This document shows positions 1-5,652 of a stretch of DNA of 9,604 nt, in pieces. The position numbers were made by a program, and so were the translations under genes. The notes beneath the pieces were generated by a model. The model ran no database searches. It was not told the DNA's origin and was given only the letters and a program-made list of their open reading frames with translations. The stretch lies in NCBI GenBank assembly GCA_947453775.1, contig CANGHM010000009.1, positions 1 through 9,604 on the forward strand, in the 5' to 3' direction. The stretch comes from Rickettsiales bacterium (GTDB lineage: Bacteria > Pseudomonadota > Alphaproteobacteria > Rickettsiales > Rickettsiaceae). Positions within the stretch are counted from its first letter, which is position 1. Each line of letters begins with the position of its first letter.

Positions 1-2
1 CT

Positions 3-539
3 CAAGTGATTGGCTCTTACGGCTATCTTTCAAGTACTATTGCTCAAGGAGGTAATTCTGCAGTCGTTCCTGCTACATTTGCCAATGTACACGGAAAATT
101 AGGATATAAAATAGATTTTTCTAATATCTTGAATTTCAATATTTATACCAAATTCGACTATCAATATTTTACTCAAGATGCTTACAAAATCACAACAAAT
201 CAAGTGCAAGCTAGCAAACATCATAACTACATACCAGGAGCTGGAATAGGCTTATCAAATGAAATTCAACTCAGCAGCATAAAACTTAAGCCTTTTGTTG
301 ATTTAAGTGCTGGATATGTTTTAAATGCTGAGCCACTACAACACAAAGTATCACAAGGTATTTTGATAATCACTAGCAAAGAAAGTTTAGCAACGCAATT
401 TATAGCTAGTATCAAAGGTGGATTTGAGACAGAAAGCCACCAAAATGGTATGAAAATAATGCTCAATGGAGGGGTGGATTTCTTTGGTACTACAGGGCGC
501 GTATTTAGCGGATCACTAAAAATAGGATATCAGTTTTAA
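3..539 (+). CDS. Autotransporter-type outer membrane beta-barrel protein, C-terminal part (5' end outside window)
   Basis: The reading frame is open to the left edge, and a GTG at position 6 is probably an internal valine, so only about the last 178 residues are visible. They show alternating amphipathic beta strands rich in aromatic and glycine residues (for example KLGYKIDF, IKLKPFVDLSAGY, MKIMLNGGVDFF). The last strand, SGSLKIGYQF, ends in Phe at the C-terminus, the usual recognition signal for the BAM complex. The motif IPGAGIGLSNE followed by a KPFVDLSAGY strand fits the C-terminal half of an autotransporter barrel. The passenger and so the function lie outside the window. In Rickettsiales such proteins (Sca family) are often adhesins, but nothing here identifies this one. 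Its TAA overlaps the ubiA stop on the other strand. It could also be another class of 8-12 strand porin-like barrel. Confidence 0.7.
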   Translation, partial: QVIGSYGYLSSTIAQGGNSAVVPATFANVHGKLGYKIDFSNILNFNIYTKFDYQYFTQDAYKITTNQVQASKHHNYIPGAGIGLSNEIQLSSIKLKPFVDLSAGYVLNAEPLQHKVSQGILIITSKESLATQFIASIKGGFETESHQNGMKIMLNGGVDFFGTTGRVFSGSLKIGYQF

Positions 540-1390
540 AACCTGCTAAGCACAATAATTAAGCACAGCGCTATGCCGACTAGAGGCTCGTGCTTAAAAT
601 GCTCATAGCAGCTTATTGGCGAATTTAAATCTAATATTTGTACCTTGCGAAGCAAAATCAACAAAATTATCAACATTAAAAATGAGGCTTTAGACGCGCT
701 AATGCTAAAAGTTGCAAATAGGGCACACAAAACAAAAACTGTGTAGAAAAACATCAGCCAGAGCTTGGGCTCGATGTTATCTATTTTTATAGCCATCGAT
801 TTGACCCCTATTTTTTTATCATCGACGATATCCATAAAACCATATACAGTATCATACGCAAGGGTCCAAAAAATACATCCTATATATAGTACAATACTTT
901 GAATTGGCAAGGTATGCGATATACTAGCAGCCCCAACAAGGACTCCAATATTAAAAGTAAATCCTAAAAATACTTGGGGAAAATAGCTGAATCGTTTAAT
1001 TAAAGGATAGGTAAAGACCATCAAGCTAGAAAACAAACTTATTTGTATAGCCTCTGGCGATAAATTAAGTAAAATCAGCAAACTAGCTGCCAGTAAAGCG
1101 ATTAAAGCAATTATAGCCGTTTGAATAGATATGGCATTTGCCGCCAATGGTCTAAGACGCGTTCGCTCTACTTGAGCATCGATTTTTCTATCAAGAATAT
1201 CGTTGATAATACACCCAGCGCTGCGCATAGTTATGCTACCTAATAAAAAAATTACTAGGTAATGATACAGATCTTTATTATTTGCCAAAAGTAAAATACT
1301 ATATGCGCAAGGCAAAAAGAGCAATAAAATGCCAGCTGGTTTATTCAGCCTTGTGAGTTTTATTATTGGCAGGTCTAAAAATTTCTTCAA
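536..1390 (-). CDS. ubiA: 4-hydroxybenzoate polyprenyltransferase UbiA
   Basis: This integral membrane prenyltransferase of ubiquinone synthesis joins a polyprenyl diphosphate to 4-hydroxybenzoate. Both Asp-rich Mg-diphosphate motifs are present: NDILDRKID at residues 63-71, and YDTVYGFMDIVDD at 179-191 followed by the conserved GVKS. The basic segment VERTRLRPL follows the first motif. The rest is hydrophobic, in the expected multi-helix pattern. At 284 residues it is full length. The start is a TTG at 1390, the only usable codon before the conserved N-terminal LTRLNKPAG; an in-frame TAG lies about 45 nt upstream and no Shine-Dalgarno is visible. The gene overlaps the rsfS 3' end by 50 nt, implying co-transcription from the rsfS promoter. 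Menaquinone- or heme-type UbiA relatives are less likely given the 4HB-type second motif. Confidence 0.92.
   Translation of the reverse strand: MKKFLDLPIIKLTRLNKPAGILLLFLPCAYSILLLANNKDLYHYLVIFLLGSITMRSAGCIINDILDRKIDAQVERTRLRPLAANAISIQTAIIALIALLAASLLILLNLSPEAIQISLFSSLMVFTYPLIKRFSYFPQVFLGFTFNIGVLVGAASISHTLPIQSIVLYIGCIFWTLAYDTVYGFMDIVDDKKIGVKSMAIKIDNIEPKLWLMFFYTVFVLCALFATFSISASKASFLMLIILLILLRKVQILDLNSPISCYEHFKHEPLVGIALCLIIVLSRF
559..597. repeat. Inverted repeat TTAAGCAC/GTGCTTAA inside the ubiA 3' end
   Basis: An exact 8-bp inverted repeat (559-566 and 590-597) encloses a smaller GCC/GGC pair (575-577, 585-587). A further direct copy of TAAGCAC lies at 547-553. It begins 20 nt after the stop codon of the rightward barrel gene, so it could fold at the 3' end of that transcript. 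No T-run follows, so it is not a typical intrinsic terminator. It lies within ubiA codons, which limits how freely it could evolve. Confidence 0.4.
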
Positions 1391-1685
1391 CTTTATAATA
1401 TTCGCGAGTTTCTGGATGAAAAATATGCACTATAATAGAGTCGAAATCTAATATCGCCCATGTGCCAGTTTTAAAACCCTCTAGCCCAACTTTCATACCT
1501 GTTTTATTTTTAACGCTAATGCTAACGCTATCTGCTATTGATGCAACGTTTTTACTTGATCTACCGCTAGCAAATATCATATAAACAGCTATACCAGAGC
1601 CTTTTACATCGACTACCTGTATATTGTCGGCTTTTTTCTCTTCGAGTTCAAAAAGAACAAGCTTTTTTAGTTCATCTACATTCAT
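1341..1685 (-). CDS. rsfS: Ribosomal silencing factor RsfS
   Basis: This is a small protein of the RsfS/Iojap (YbeB) family. In studied bacteria it binds ribosomal protein uL14 on the free 50S subunit and blocks subunit joining when nutrients are scarce. At 114 residues it has the normal length. Recognisable family blocks are FASGRSSKNVASIAD in the middle, then GTWAILDFDSIIVHIF and HPETREYYKVEEIF, which correspond to the family's W-x-L-x-D-x-x-x-x-VHxF and R-x-(F/Y)-Y pattern. The start is an ATG with only a weak upstream AAAAG. The 73-nt gap from gpsA holds a near-consensus promoter, so it can be transcribed independently. Its last 50 nt overlap the start of ubiA in another frame. Confidence 0.92.
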   Translation of the reverse strand: MNVDELKKLVLFELEEKKADNIQVVDVKGSGIAVYMIFASGRSSKNVASIADSVSISVKNKTGMKVGLEGFKTGTWAILDFDSIIVHIFHPETREYYKVEEIFRPANNKTHKAE

Positions 1686-1710
1686 CTTTTATGCTACAAG
1701 GTTTAAACGA

Positions 1711-1739
1711 ATTATATACAATATTGCTCTACTTGGCAA
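1711..1739 (-). promoter_or_regulatory. Sigma70-type promoter for rsfS-ubiA
   Basis: On the minus strand there is a -35 hexamer TTGCCA (1734-1739, five of six consensus bases), a 17-bp spacer, and a perfect -10 TATAAT (1711-1716). Transcription would start near 1704, giving a short leader of about 20 nt before the rsfS ATG. The match and the position in the gpsA-rsfS gap make this the best promoter in the window. It is not experimentally shown. Confidence 0.65.
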
Positions 1740-1758
1740 TGGTGATTTTGACCTCTTG

Positions 1759-2715
1759 TTAAGGCGAAAATATTTGATGCAACTGACTTTCAATAATTTG
1801 GCGCAAATTAGCCTGATCTTGCAAGCATAAAGAAGCTAGCTCTATAAGTGGTAACTTCATACCATATCTCTGAGCCAGCCCAAGCAATGCATCAATTACA
1901 AGCCTTCCTTCTGTTAATTGATTTGGCCCATCTAGATTAGTTGCAATGCCCATACCAAAAGACATATTGCGCGATTTTACACTTGATGCAGTCAGAATAA
2001 TATCACTATAAACTGATAAAATAATATTGCGATTTTGATCATCCATTTTATCGGCCAAGAGCTTTGTTTGCTCAATGCCTTTGGCTATAACGCTACTGCA
2101 TATATTATCGCGATATCCAAGACCTCTTAGCATACCAACTAAAATAGCAACAATATTTTTAAAACATCCAGATAGCTGAAGCTCTGCTACATTAGTTGAA
2201 GGCAAAACGATAAATCTTGAGCTAGACAAATCTTGCGCTATACTTGTTGTATGCTGGATGTTTTGGCCAGCAAGATCAATAACGGTAAACTCATCATTAA
2301 TTACCTCATCAGCAAAACTAGCGCCACTAAGTATCATTACTGGGTTAACTACTTCGTCTTGCAGAGTTGTAGAAATTAACTGTTGTTTTTTAATATCCAA
2401 CCCCTTAGTTGCTACAATAATACCAATATGAACTGGTAAACTTTTAATTACAGGCAACACATCATATAAAGCATAAGAAGGTGTAGCAAGTACGATATTT
2501 TGATACTCAGCAAGCTTGGCATAATTCAGCTCAGCTTTAATGCTAGAGGCAAATTTTGCACCTTTATTGGTATGGAGTGTGTTTATCTGCTCAAAGGTTT
2601 GTGTATTTTTAGTAAAAATCACGCACGAGCCAAATTTGCGCTCAATCGCGCAAGCTATTGCAGTGCCCCAAATGCCTGATCCCAAGACGCAAACATTGCT
2701 TTGCTCACAAATCAC
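1759..2715 (-). CDS. gpsA: NAD(P)-dependent glycerol-3-phosphate dehydrogenase GpsA
   Basis: This cytosolic enzyme reduces dihydroxyacetone phosphate to sn-glycerol 3-phosphate, the backbone for phospholipid synthesis. The N-terminal Rossmann loop is VLGSGIWGTA (residues 10-19). ATKGLD (102-107) carries a conserved lysine, GASFADEV (131-138) matches the family's GPSFAxEV with Pro replaced by Ala, and CFKNIVAI (184-191) carries the catalytic lysine. SDIILTASSVKSRN (237-250) matches the GDLxLTxxxxxSRN motif, and TEGR (268-271) is the C-terminal EG motif. Its 318 residues are close to the usual ~330. The start is GTG at 2715, overlapping the dapF TGA by 4 nt and preceded by GAGG 7 nt upstream, so translation is probably coupled to dapF. 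The Pro-to-Ala change and YSD in place of GLGD show a divergent but probably active enzyme. Confidence 0.93.
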   Translation of the reverse strand: MICEQSNVCVLGSGIWGTAIACAIERKFGSCVIFTKNTQTFEQINTLHTNKGAKFASSIKAELNYAKLAEYQNIVLATPSYALYDVLPVIKSLPVHIGIIVATKGLDIKKQQLISTTLQDEVVNPVMILSGASFADEVINDEFTVIDLAGQNIQHTTSIAQDLSSSRFIVLPSTNVAELQLSGCFKNIVAILVGMLRGLGYRDNICSSVIAKGIEQTKLLADKMDDQNRNIILSVYSDIILTASSVKSRNMSFGMGIATNLDGPNQLTEGRLVIDALLGLAQRYGMKLPLIELASLCLQDQANLRQIIESQLHQIFSP

Positions 2716-3524
2716 AAAATTGCCTCATTAAATATTACTTCTGCCACTTTTGTTGCTGGGCCAGACATGATAATCTCATCATTTAAGCTGGACATAAAAA
2801 GCTCACCCATTTCAAAATTAATTGTAGCTCTTTCTTCCACAAATTTCAATTTTCTAGCAACAGCAAAAGTAGCGCAAGCACCGCTGCCACAAGCAAGAGT
2901 CATTCCAGCGCCTCGCTCAAATACCCTTAAGTGAATTGAGTTTGGGCTTGTTATGCGAGCAAAATTTACATTAATCCCATCCTCAAAAAGATGCATATTT
3001 TGCAAACTTTGCCCTAATAAGATTTTATCTTGATCGCCTAAATTACGATAAAAAATAACCAGGTGCCGATTACCTATGTCCGCGCACATCACTTCTTTTA
3101 AATCGATTTGCCAATCGCCTAACACATTAATTAAATCAGGTAATTTTGGCATCCACTCGCTATTTAGCTCCGCTGGCCCCATATTAACTTTAATATTATC
3201 AGCATCTAACGCATCAATTTTAATCCTTTTGTTTCCGACCAATGCGGCTATTTGACCCTCATCATAGATCTGTCTACAGAGCAAGCCAAGGCAGCGCATA
3301 GCATTACCACACATGCCCGCTTGTGAACCATCTGGATTATATATTTGCACCTGGTAATTTGCCGCAAAATTACGCTCATAAAATATCACTTGATCGCACC
3401 CTATCCCAAGTTTTCTATTTGCGATCAGCACAATGCTAGATGGGTCTAAATACCGAGTAATGGATTTGTCAATAAAGAGAAAATCATTTCCCAAGGCGTG
3501 CATTTTAGTAAACTTTAGTTGCAT
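2712..3524 (-). CDS. dapF: Diaminopimelate epimerase DapF
   Basis: DapF converts LL- to meso-diaminopimelate, the precursor of lysine and of the peptidoglycan cross-link. This is a PLP-independent two-base mechanism using two cysteines. Both are present: Cys72 in AGMCGNAMRCLG and Cys212 in LACGSGACAT. Other family blocks are MHALGNDF near the N-terminus (8-15), YNPDGSQ (62-68), GNRHLV (151-156) and VFERGAGMT (201-209). At 270 residues it is full length with pseudo-twofold halves. The start is ATG with no clear Shine-Dalgarno. It is first in a two-gene unit with gpsA and has its own extended -10 promoter. An intact dapF suggests that the organism makes meso-DAP and probably some peptidoglycan. 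Confidence 0.95.
   Translation of the reverse strand: MQLKFTKMHALGNDFLFIDKSITRYLDPSSIVLIANRKLGIGCDQVIFYERNFAANYQVQIYNPDGSQAGMCGNAMRCLGLLCRQIYDEGQIAALVGNKRIKIDALDADNIKVNMGPAELNSEWMPKLPDLINVLGDWQIDLKEVMCADIGNRHLVIFYRNLGDQDKILLGQSLQNMHLFEDGINVNFARITSPNSIHLRVFERGAGMTLACGSGACATFAVARKLKFVEERATINFEMGELFMSSLNDEIIMSGPATKVAEVIFNEAIL
2723..2726 (-). promoter_or_regulatory. Shine-Dalgarno GAGG for gpsA
   Basis: GAGG lies 7 nt upstream of the GTG at 2715, inside the end of dapF. It is one of the few convincing ribosome binding sites in this window and supports the GTG start with its 4-nt overlap. Confidence 0.65.
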
Positions 3525-3558
3525 AATCGTTACACTTTATTATCTGCTCAGTATAAAG

Positions 3559-3577
3559 ATTATAGCAAATTTATAGC
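3559..3577 (-). promoter_or_regulatory. Extended -10 promoter for dapF-gpsA
   Basis: On the minus strand, TGCTATAAT (3559-3567) is an exact extended -10 element, with only a poor -35 upstream. The start site would be near 3551, about 27 nt before the dapF ATG. The heptamer GCTATAA occurs twice, 11 bp apart (3560-3566 and 3571-3577), and the first of these overlaps the -10. The second copy may be an alternative -10 or half of an operator. Confidence 0.55.
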
Positions 3578-3609
3578 TATTTGAAACGACTCTCATTGCG
3601 CAATATTGC

Positions 3610-5160
3610 TTAAAATTTTGCTGACAGATTTAATCCAAAAACATTAGACACAAAAGCTCCTTTGCCTTGAGATCTTTTATAGTACACCATGCCAGTTAAA
3701 ATATTGCTCTTTACAGCCAATGCCGGGCAAATATAATAAATATTTTCTATAGCTGAAAAATCCGTTTCTATTGTTATAGGCAAGGCGGTATAGTCTTCAA
3801 TAGTATATTTCATATCATCTGCTTTAAGCCTTTTATTTTGCATAAGGCCAATTTGCATTGAGGGCATTATGTGCAAATTTTCTGCTGCTGAAAACTGATA
3901 TGTATATTTGATAGAATAATCAAGGTTTAAAAAACTATATTTGCGCTCTAAGTAATTTTTAATATTCAACGTACCTTCATCATTATATTCATCTTGCCAG
4001 AACATAGAGTATTGACCCTTCACAGCAGGTGTAAGGATACTTGCACCATACTTAAAGTCGTAAGATACCTGCCCCAATAATGAAGCGAAGTAGGCGCTAA
4101 TATTACCGCAAATATTTCTATTTCTATTTCTATTATCATTTTCATAAATATCGGTACGATTTGCCTCTGCTGCGTTTGTACCCCCAATCACAGCAGCACT
4201 AAGCTTCAGATTACCTGGCTGGTATTGGCTGTAGATAGAGCCACTATAACTTTGCATATCCAATGTTTCATTCGAAGCAGAATAACTCACATCTTCTTGA
4301 GAAAATCCCCCGGCCCCACCAATCACAAAAGAGTCTGTAATTTTCAGGTCATACCCAAAACTCACATTATAGCCAGTCGAGTCATAAGTATTTTTATTTT
4401 GCGCTGCGTATTGTTTGTTTTTAGTCCAATTACCAGCTAGCCAAAAATTATTAGCATCTTGATCATCTTGAGAATGCACCCTATTTCTTTTACTTAATCG
4501 ATCAACAATATTAGCGCTAAAAGTTTGCACCCCGTCGTGAGCATAATAATCTGGCAGAATTTTAAATATTTTCTCTTGTGGAAAAAAGTCTATAACTGAA
4601 GGCTGAAGAATATGCAATAGCTCATCAGGATCTATTGGGTGATCATGTGGCGGAATAAAATTTTCAGGCGCAATAAGAGAGACATAGTGACCACCTGCGC
4701 CATTACCCATGTATCCAATATATATATGCCGATCTACTGGTGGTTGAGCAATAAAATTTTGAACATGATGCATTTCATTATAAAGATGTACATTAACATT
4801 ATATATATCTGCCAAAGCAACATTATTTAACGTCGAGCCTTGACCACCTTTAGCATAATAATCTCTCATATCGTCCCTATCAAGAATTTGATTTTCAGCT
4901 CTATCTGGATCAAAATGACCAATAATATTAGTAATTCTACGCTCAATATTTGCTTCTGTAACTCTTCTGACCTCTGTATGAGATACATTCATCCCTACTC
5001 GACCCAATTGATCTGCGACTGAGAGGAACCAACATTCGCCGTTACCACCTACATCTTTCGGCGTAAGAGGTCCAAACCCAGTGTTAAGATTAGCTGCGGC
5101 AAAGATCGAGTTACAAGAAAAAATAGATATTAGTGCTACGAAAGTTAATTTTCTAATCAT
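3610..5160 (-). CDS. OTU-like cysteine protease fused to an autotransporter beta-barrel (putative surface deubiquitinase)
   Basis: Three parts are visible in 516 residues. (1) A Sec signal peptide at 1-23: MIRK, a hydrophobic core, then A-A-A before N24. (2) An OTU-like domain at about 34-165: NGECWFLSVADQL carries the presumed nucleophile Cys43 and matches the family's DGxCLFxAxxxQL; the middle block GGQGSTLNNVALADIYNV (105-122) matches the OTU helix after the WGG motif; GGHYVSLI gives the presumed His158. (3) A linker at 166-237, including a helical stretch, then a barrel at about 238-516 starting FWLAGNW and ending GLNLSAKF with the C-terminal Phe BAM signal; about 275 residues is the usual size of an autotransporter domain. 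OTU proteases cleave ubiquitin chains in eukaryotes, so a host ubiquitin target is inferred. Asn40 replaces the usual Asp before the Cys. The start is ATG with no Shine-Dalgarno. Domain calls are by eye. Confidence 0.8.
   Translation of the reverse strand: MIRKLTFVALISIFSCNSIFAAANLNTGFGPLTPKDVGGNGECWFLSVADQLGRVGMNVSHTEVRRVTEANIERRITNIIGHFDPDRAENQILDRDDMRDYYAKGGQGSTLNNVALADIYNVNVHLYNEMHHVQNFIAQPPVDRHIYIGYMGNGAGGHYVSLIAPENFIPPHDHPIDPDELLHILQPSVIDFFPQEKIFKILPDYYAHDGVQTFSANIVDRLSKRNRVHSQDDQDANNFWLAGNWTKNKQYAAQNKNTYDSTGYNVSFGYDLKITDSFVIGGAGGFSQEDVSYSASNETLDMQSYSGSIYSQYQPGNLKLSAAVIGGTNAAEANRTDIYENDNRNRNRNICGNISAYFASLLGQVSYDFKYGASILTPAVKGQYSMFWQDEYNDEGTLNIKNYLERKYSFLNLDYSIKYTYQFSAAENLHIMPSMQIGLMQNKRLKADDMKYTIEDYTALPITIETDFSAIENIYYICPALAVKSNILTGMVYYKRSQGKGAFVSNVFGLNLSAKF
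4114..4134 (-). repeat. Hexanucleotide tandem repeat (AATAGA x3 + AAT) in the OTU-autotransporter gene
   Basis: On the coding strand AATAGA is repeated three times and followed by AAT, giving the run NRNRNRN at residues 343-349. It falls between two predicted barrel strands, in a loop likely to face outward. Because the unit is six bases, gain or loss of copies keeps the frame and would change only the loop length. Confidence 0.7.
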
Positions 5161-5185
5161 GCTGATAAATAATAAATATATCTAT

Positions 5186-5215
5186 ACTATATACTATTTT
5201 TAATAAGAAAAACAA
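5186..5215 (-). promoter_or_regulatory. Weak candidate promoter for the OTU-autotransporter gene
   Basis: On the minus strand TTGTTT (5210-5215) and TATAGT (5186-5191) are separated by 18 bp, with the -10 about 25 nt before the ATG. The region is so AT-rich that several other TATA-like hexamers fit nearly as well, so the exact element is uncertain. Confidence 0.3.
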
Positions 5216-5353
5216 TTTTTTTTTAACGTTTGGATTTATATAATTTCGATATTTGCATATTAAATTTCTTAGCAAGATACCTTAAGGTCTAATCTAAAAA
5301 GCTATTTTAGTAAGTTTATTTATATATATATTTGTTGTAAAATAGACAATACA

Positions 5354-5372
5354 TTGTTGCTAGCTTGTTGCT
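5354..5372. repeat. Direct repeat TTGTTGCT, 11-bp period
   Basis: Two exact copies of TTGTTGCT (5354-5361, 5365-5372) are separated by AGC. The centre-to-centre distance of 11 bp is about one helical turn, as for protein half-sites on the same DNA face. They lie about 200 bp upstream of the OTU-autotransporter start. No regulator is identified. Confidence 0.45.
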
Positions 5373-5446
5373 TTGTAAATGTTCTGATAAACATTAACAT
5401 CGGCCAAATATCTATGTGCAAAAAGTTATGGGGATAAATGACAATA

Positions 5447-5473
5447 AAGCAAATTAATCGATTGCATTTGCTT
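5447..5473. repeat. Stem-loop AAGCAAAT/ATTTGCTT
   Basis: An exact 8-bp inverted repeat (5447-5454 and 5466-5473) surrounds an 11-nt loop that contains the palindrome AATCGATT (5456-5463). No T-run follows on either strand, so it is not a classical terminator. It could be a protein-binding palindrome or part of the adjacent larger inverted repeat. Confidence 0.5.
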
Positions 5474-5476
5474 GGT

Positions 5477-5582
5477 TATAGTCGATTAAGTTGAAGTTTA
5501 ATATTAGAAGTAGCCTATAGCACTATTTTGCATAGGCTAAAGCAAGCAAGGCAAATTGCAAACCTTAAATCAATTGACTATA
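5477..5582. repeat. Nested imperfect inverted repeat with central hairpin (palindromic element candidate)
   Basis: The outer arms TATAGTC (5477-5483) and GACTATA (5576-5582) are exact complements. The centre is a hairpin: TAGCCTAT (5511-5518) pairs with ATAGGCTA (5532-5539), and after one bulged A, GCA (5520-5522) pairs with TGC (5529-5531) around the loop CTATTT. Between outer and inner pairs the two arms still align in part (GATT, AAG, GTTT, AAT blocks) with small indels, as expected of one long decayed palindrome of about 106 bp. This resembles the size of the palindromic repeat elements known in Rickettsia genomes, but no family membership can be shown from one copy. Confidence 0.55.
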
Positions 5583-5619
5583 GTGATGATAGCCTTTGCC
5601 TAGATTAACTTGAGGTTGT

Positions 5620-5639
5620 GCAGCTATTTTACTAGCCGC
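5620..5639 (-). terminator. Hairpin after mipZ, possible 3' end of the F0-pepA-mipZ transcript
   Basis: On the minus strand GCGGCTA pairs with TAGCTGC (7 bp including one G-U) around a 6-nt loop, 13 nt after the mipZ TAG. In plus-strand RNA the G-U position becomes an A-C mismatch, so the stem suits minus-strand transcripts. There is no U-tract, so it is more likely a transcript-stabilising or weak termination structure than a true intrinsic terminator. Confidence 0.35.
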
Positions 5640-5652
5640 TCATTTATTAGAA

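Larger units (their letters stand above)
5161..5652. other. 492-bp gene-free region between mipZ and the OTU-autotransporter gene
   Basis: No protein-coding gene is supported here; open frames are very short. The stretch is highly AT-rich near the OTU gene (poly-T and TA runs at about 5195-5225 and 5316-5334) and less so toward mipZ. It contains a weak promoter, an 8-bp direct repeat with 11-bp period, a stem-loop, a nested inverted repeat and a hairpin just after mipZ, listed separately. No tRNA-like cloverleaf or CRISPR repeat was seen. A small RNA or a degraded palindromic element is possible. Confidence 0.6.

Noticed and set aside
1723..1740. ATTGC/GCAAT hairpin after gpsA as a terminator
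   Set aside because: Only a 5-bp stem with no T-run, and it overlaps the much better promoter for rsfS.
5101..5160. Lipoprotein signal (Cys16) in the OTU-autotransporter
   Set aside because: The residues before the Cys (I-F-S) are a poor lipobox, and A-A-A at 21-23 gives a normal signal peptidase I site.
5415..5437. Two DnaA-box-like 9-mers (TTTTGCACA and TTATCCCCA on the minus strand), hinting at an origin
   Set aside because: Each has one mismatch and there are only two; an AT-rich region gives these by chance, and no origin-type genes are adjacent.
5438..5494. 18-codon plus-strand open frame with ATG
   Set aside because: Too short, no ribosome binding site, and it overlaps the stem-loops; no recognisable peptide.
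5488..5503. Possible CtrA site TTAA-TTAA near 5486-5501
   Set aside because: The half-sites are 8 nt apart instead of the required 7, and TTAA is common in this sequence.
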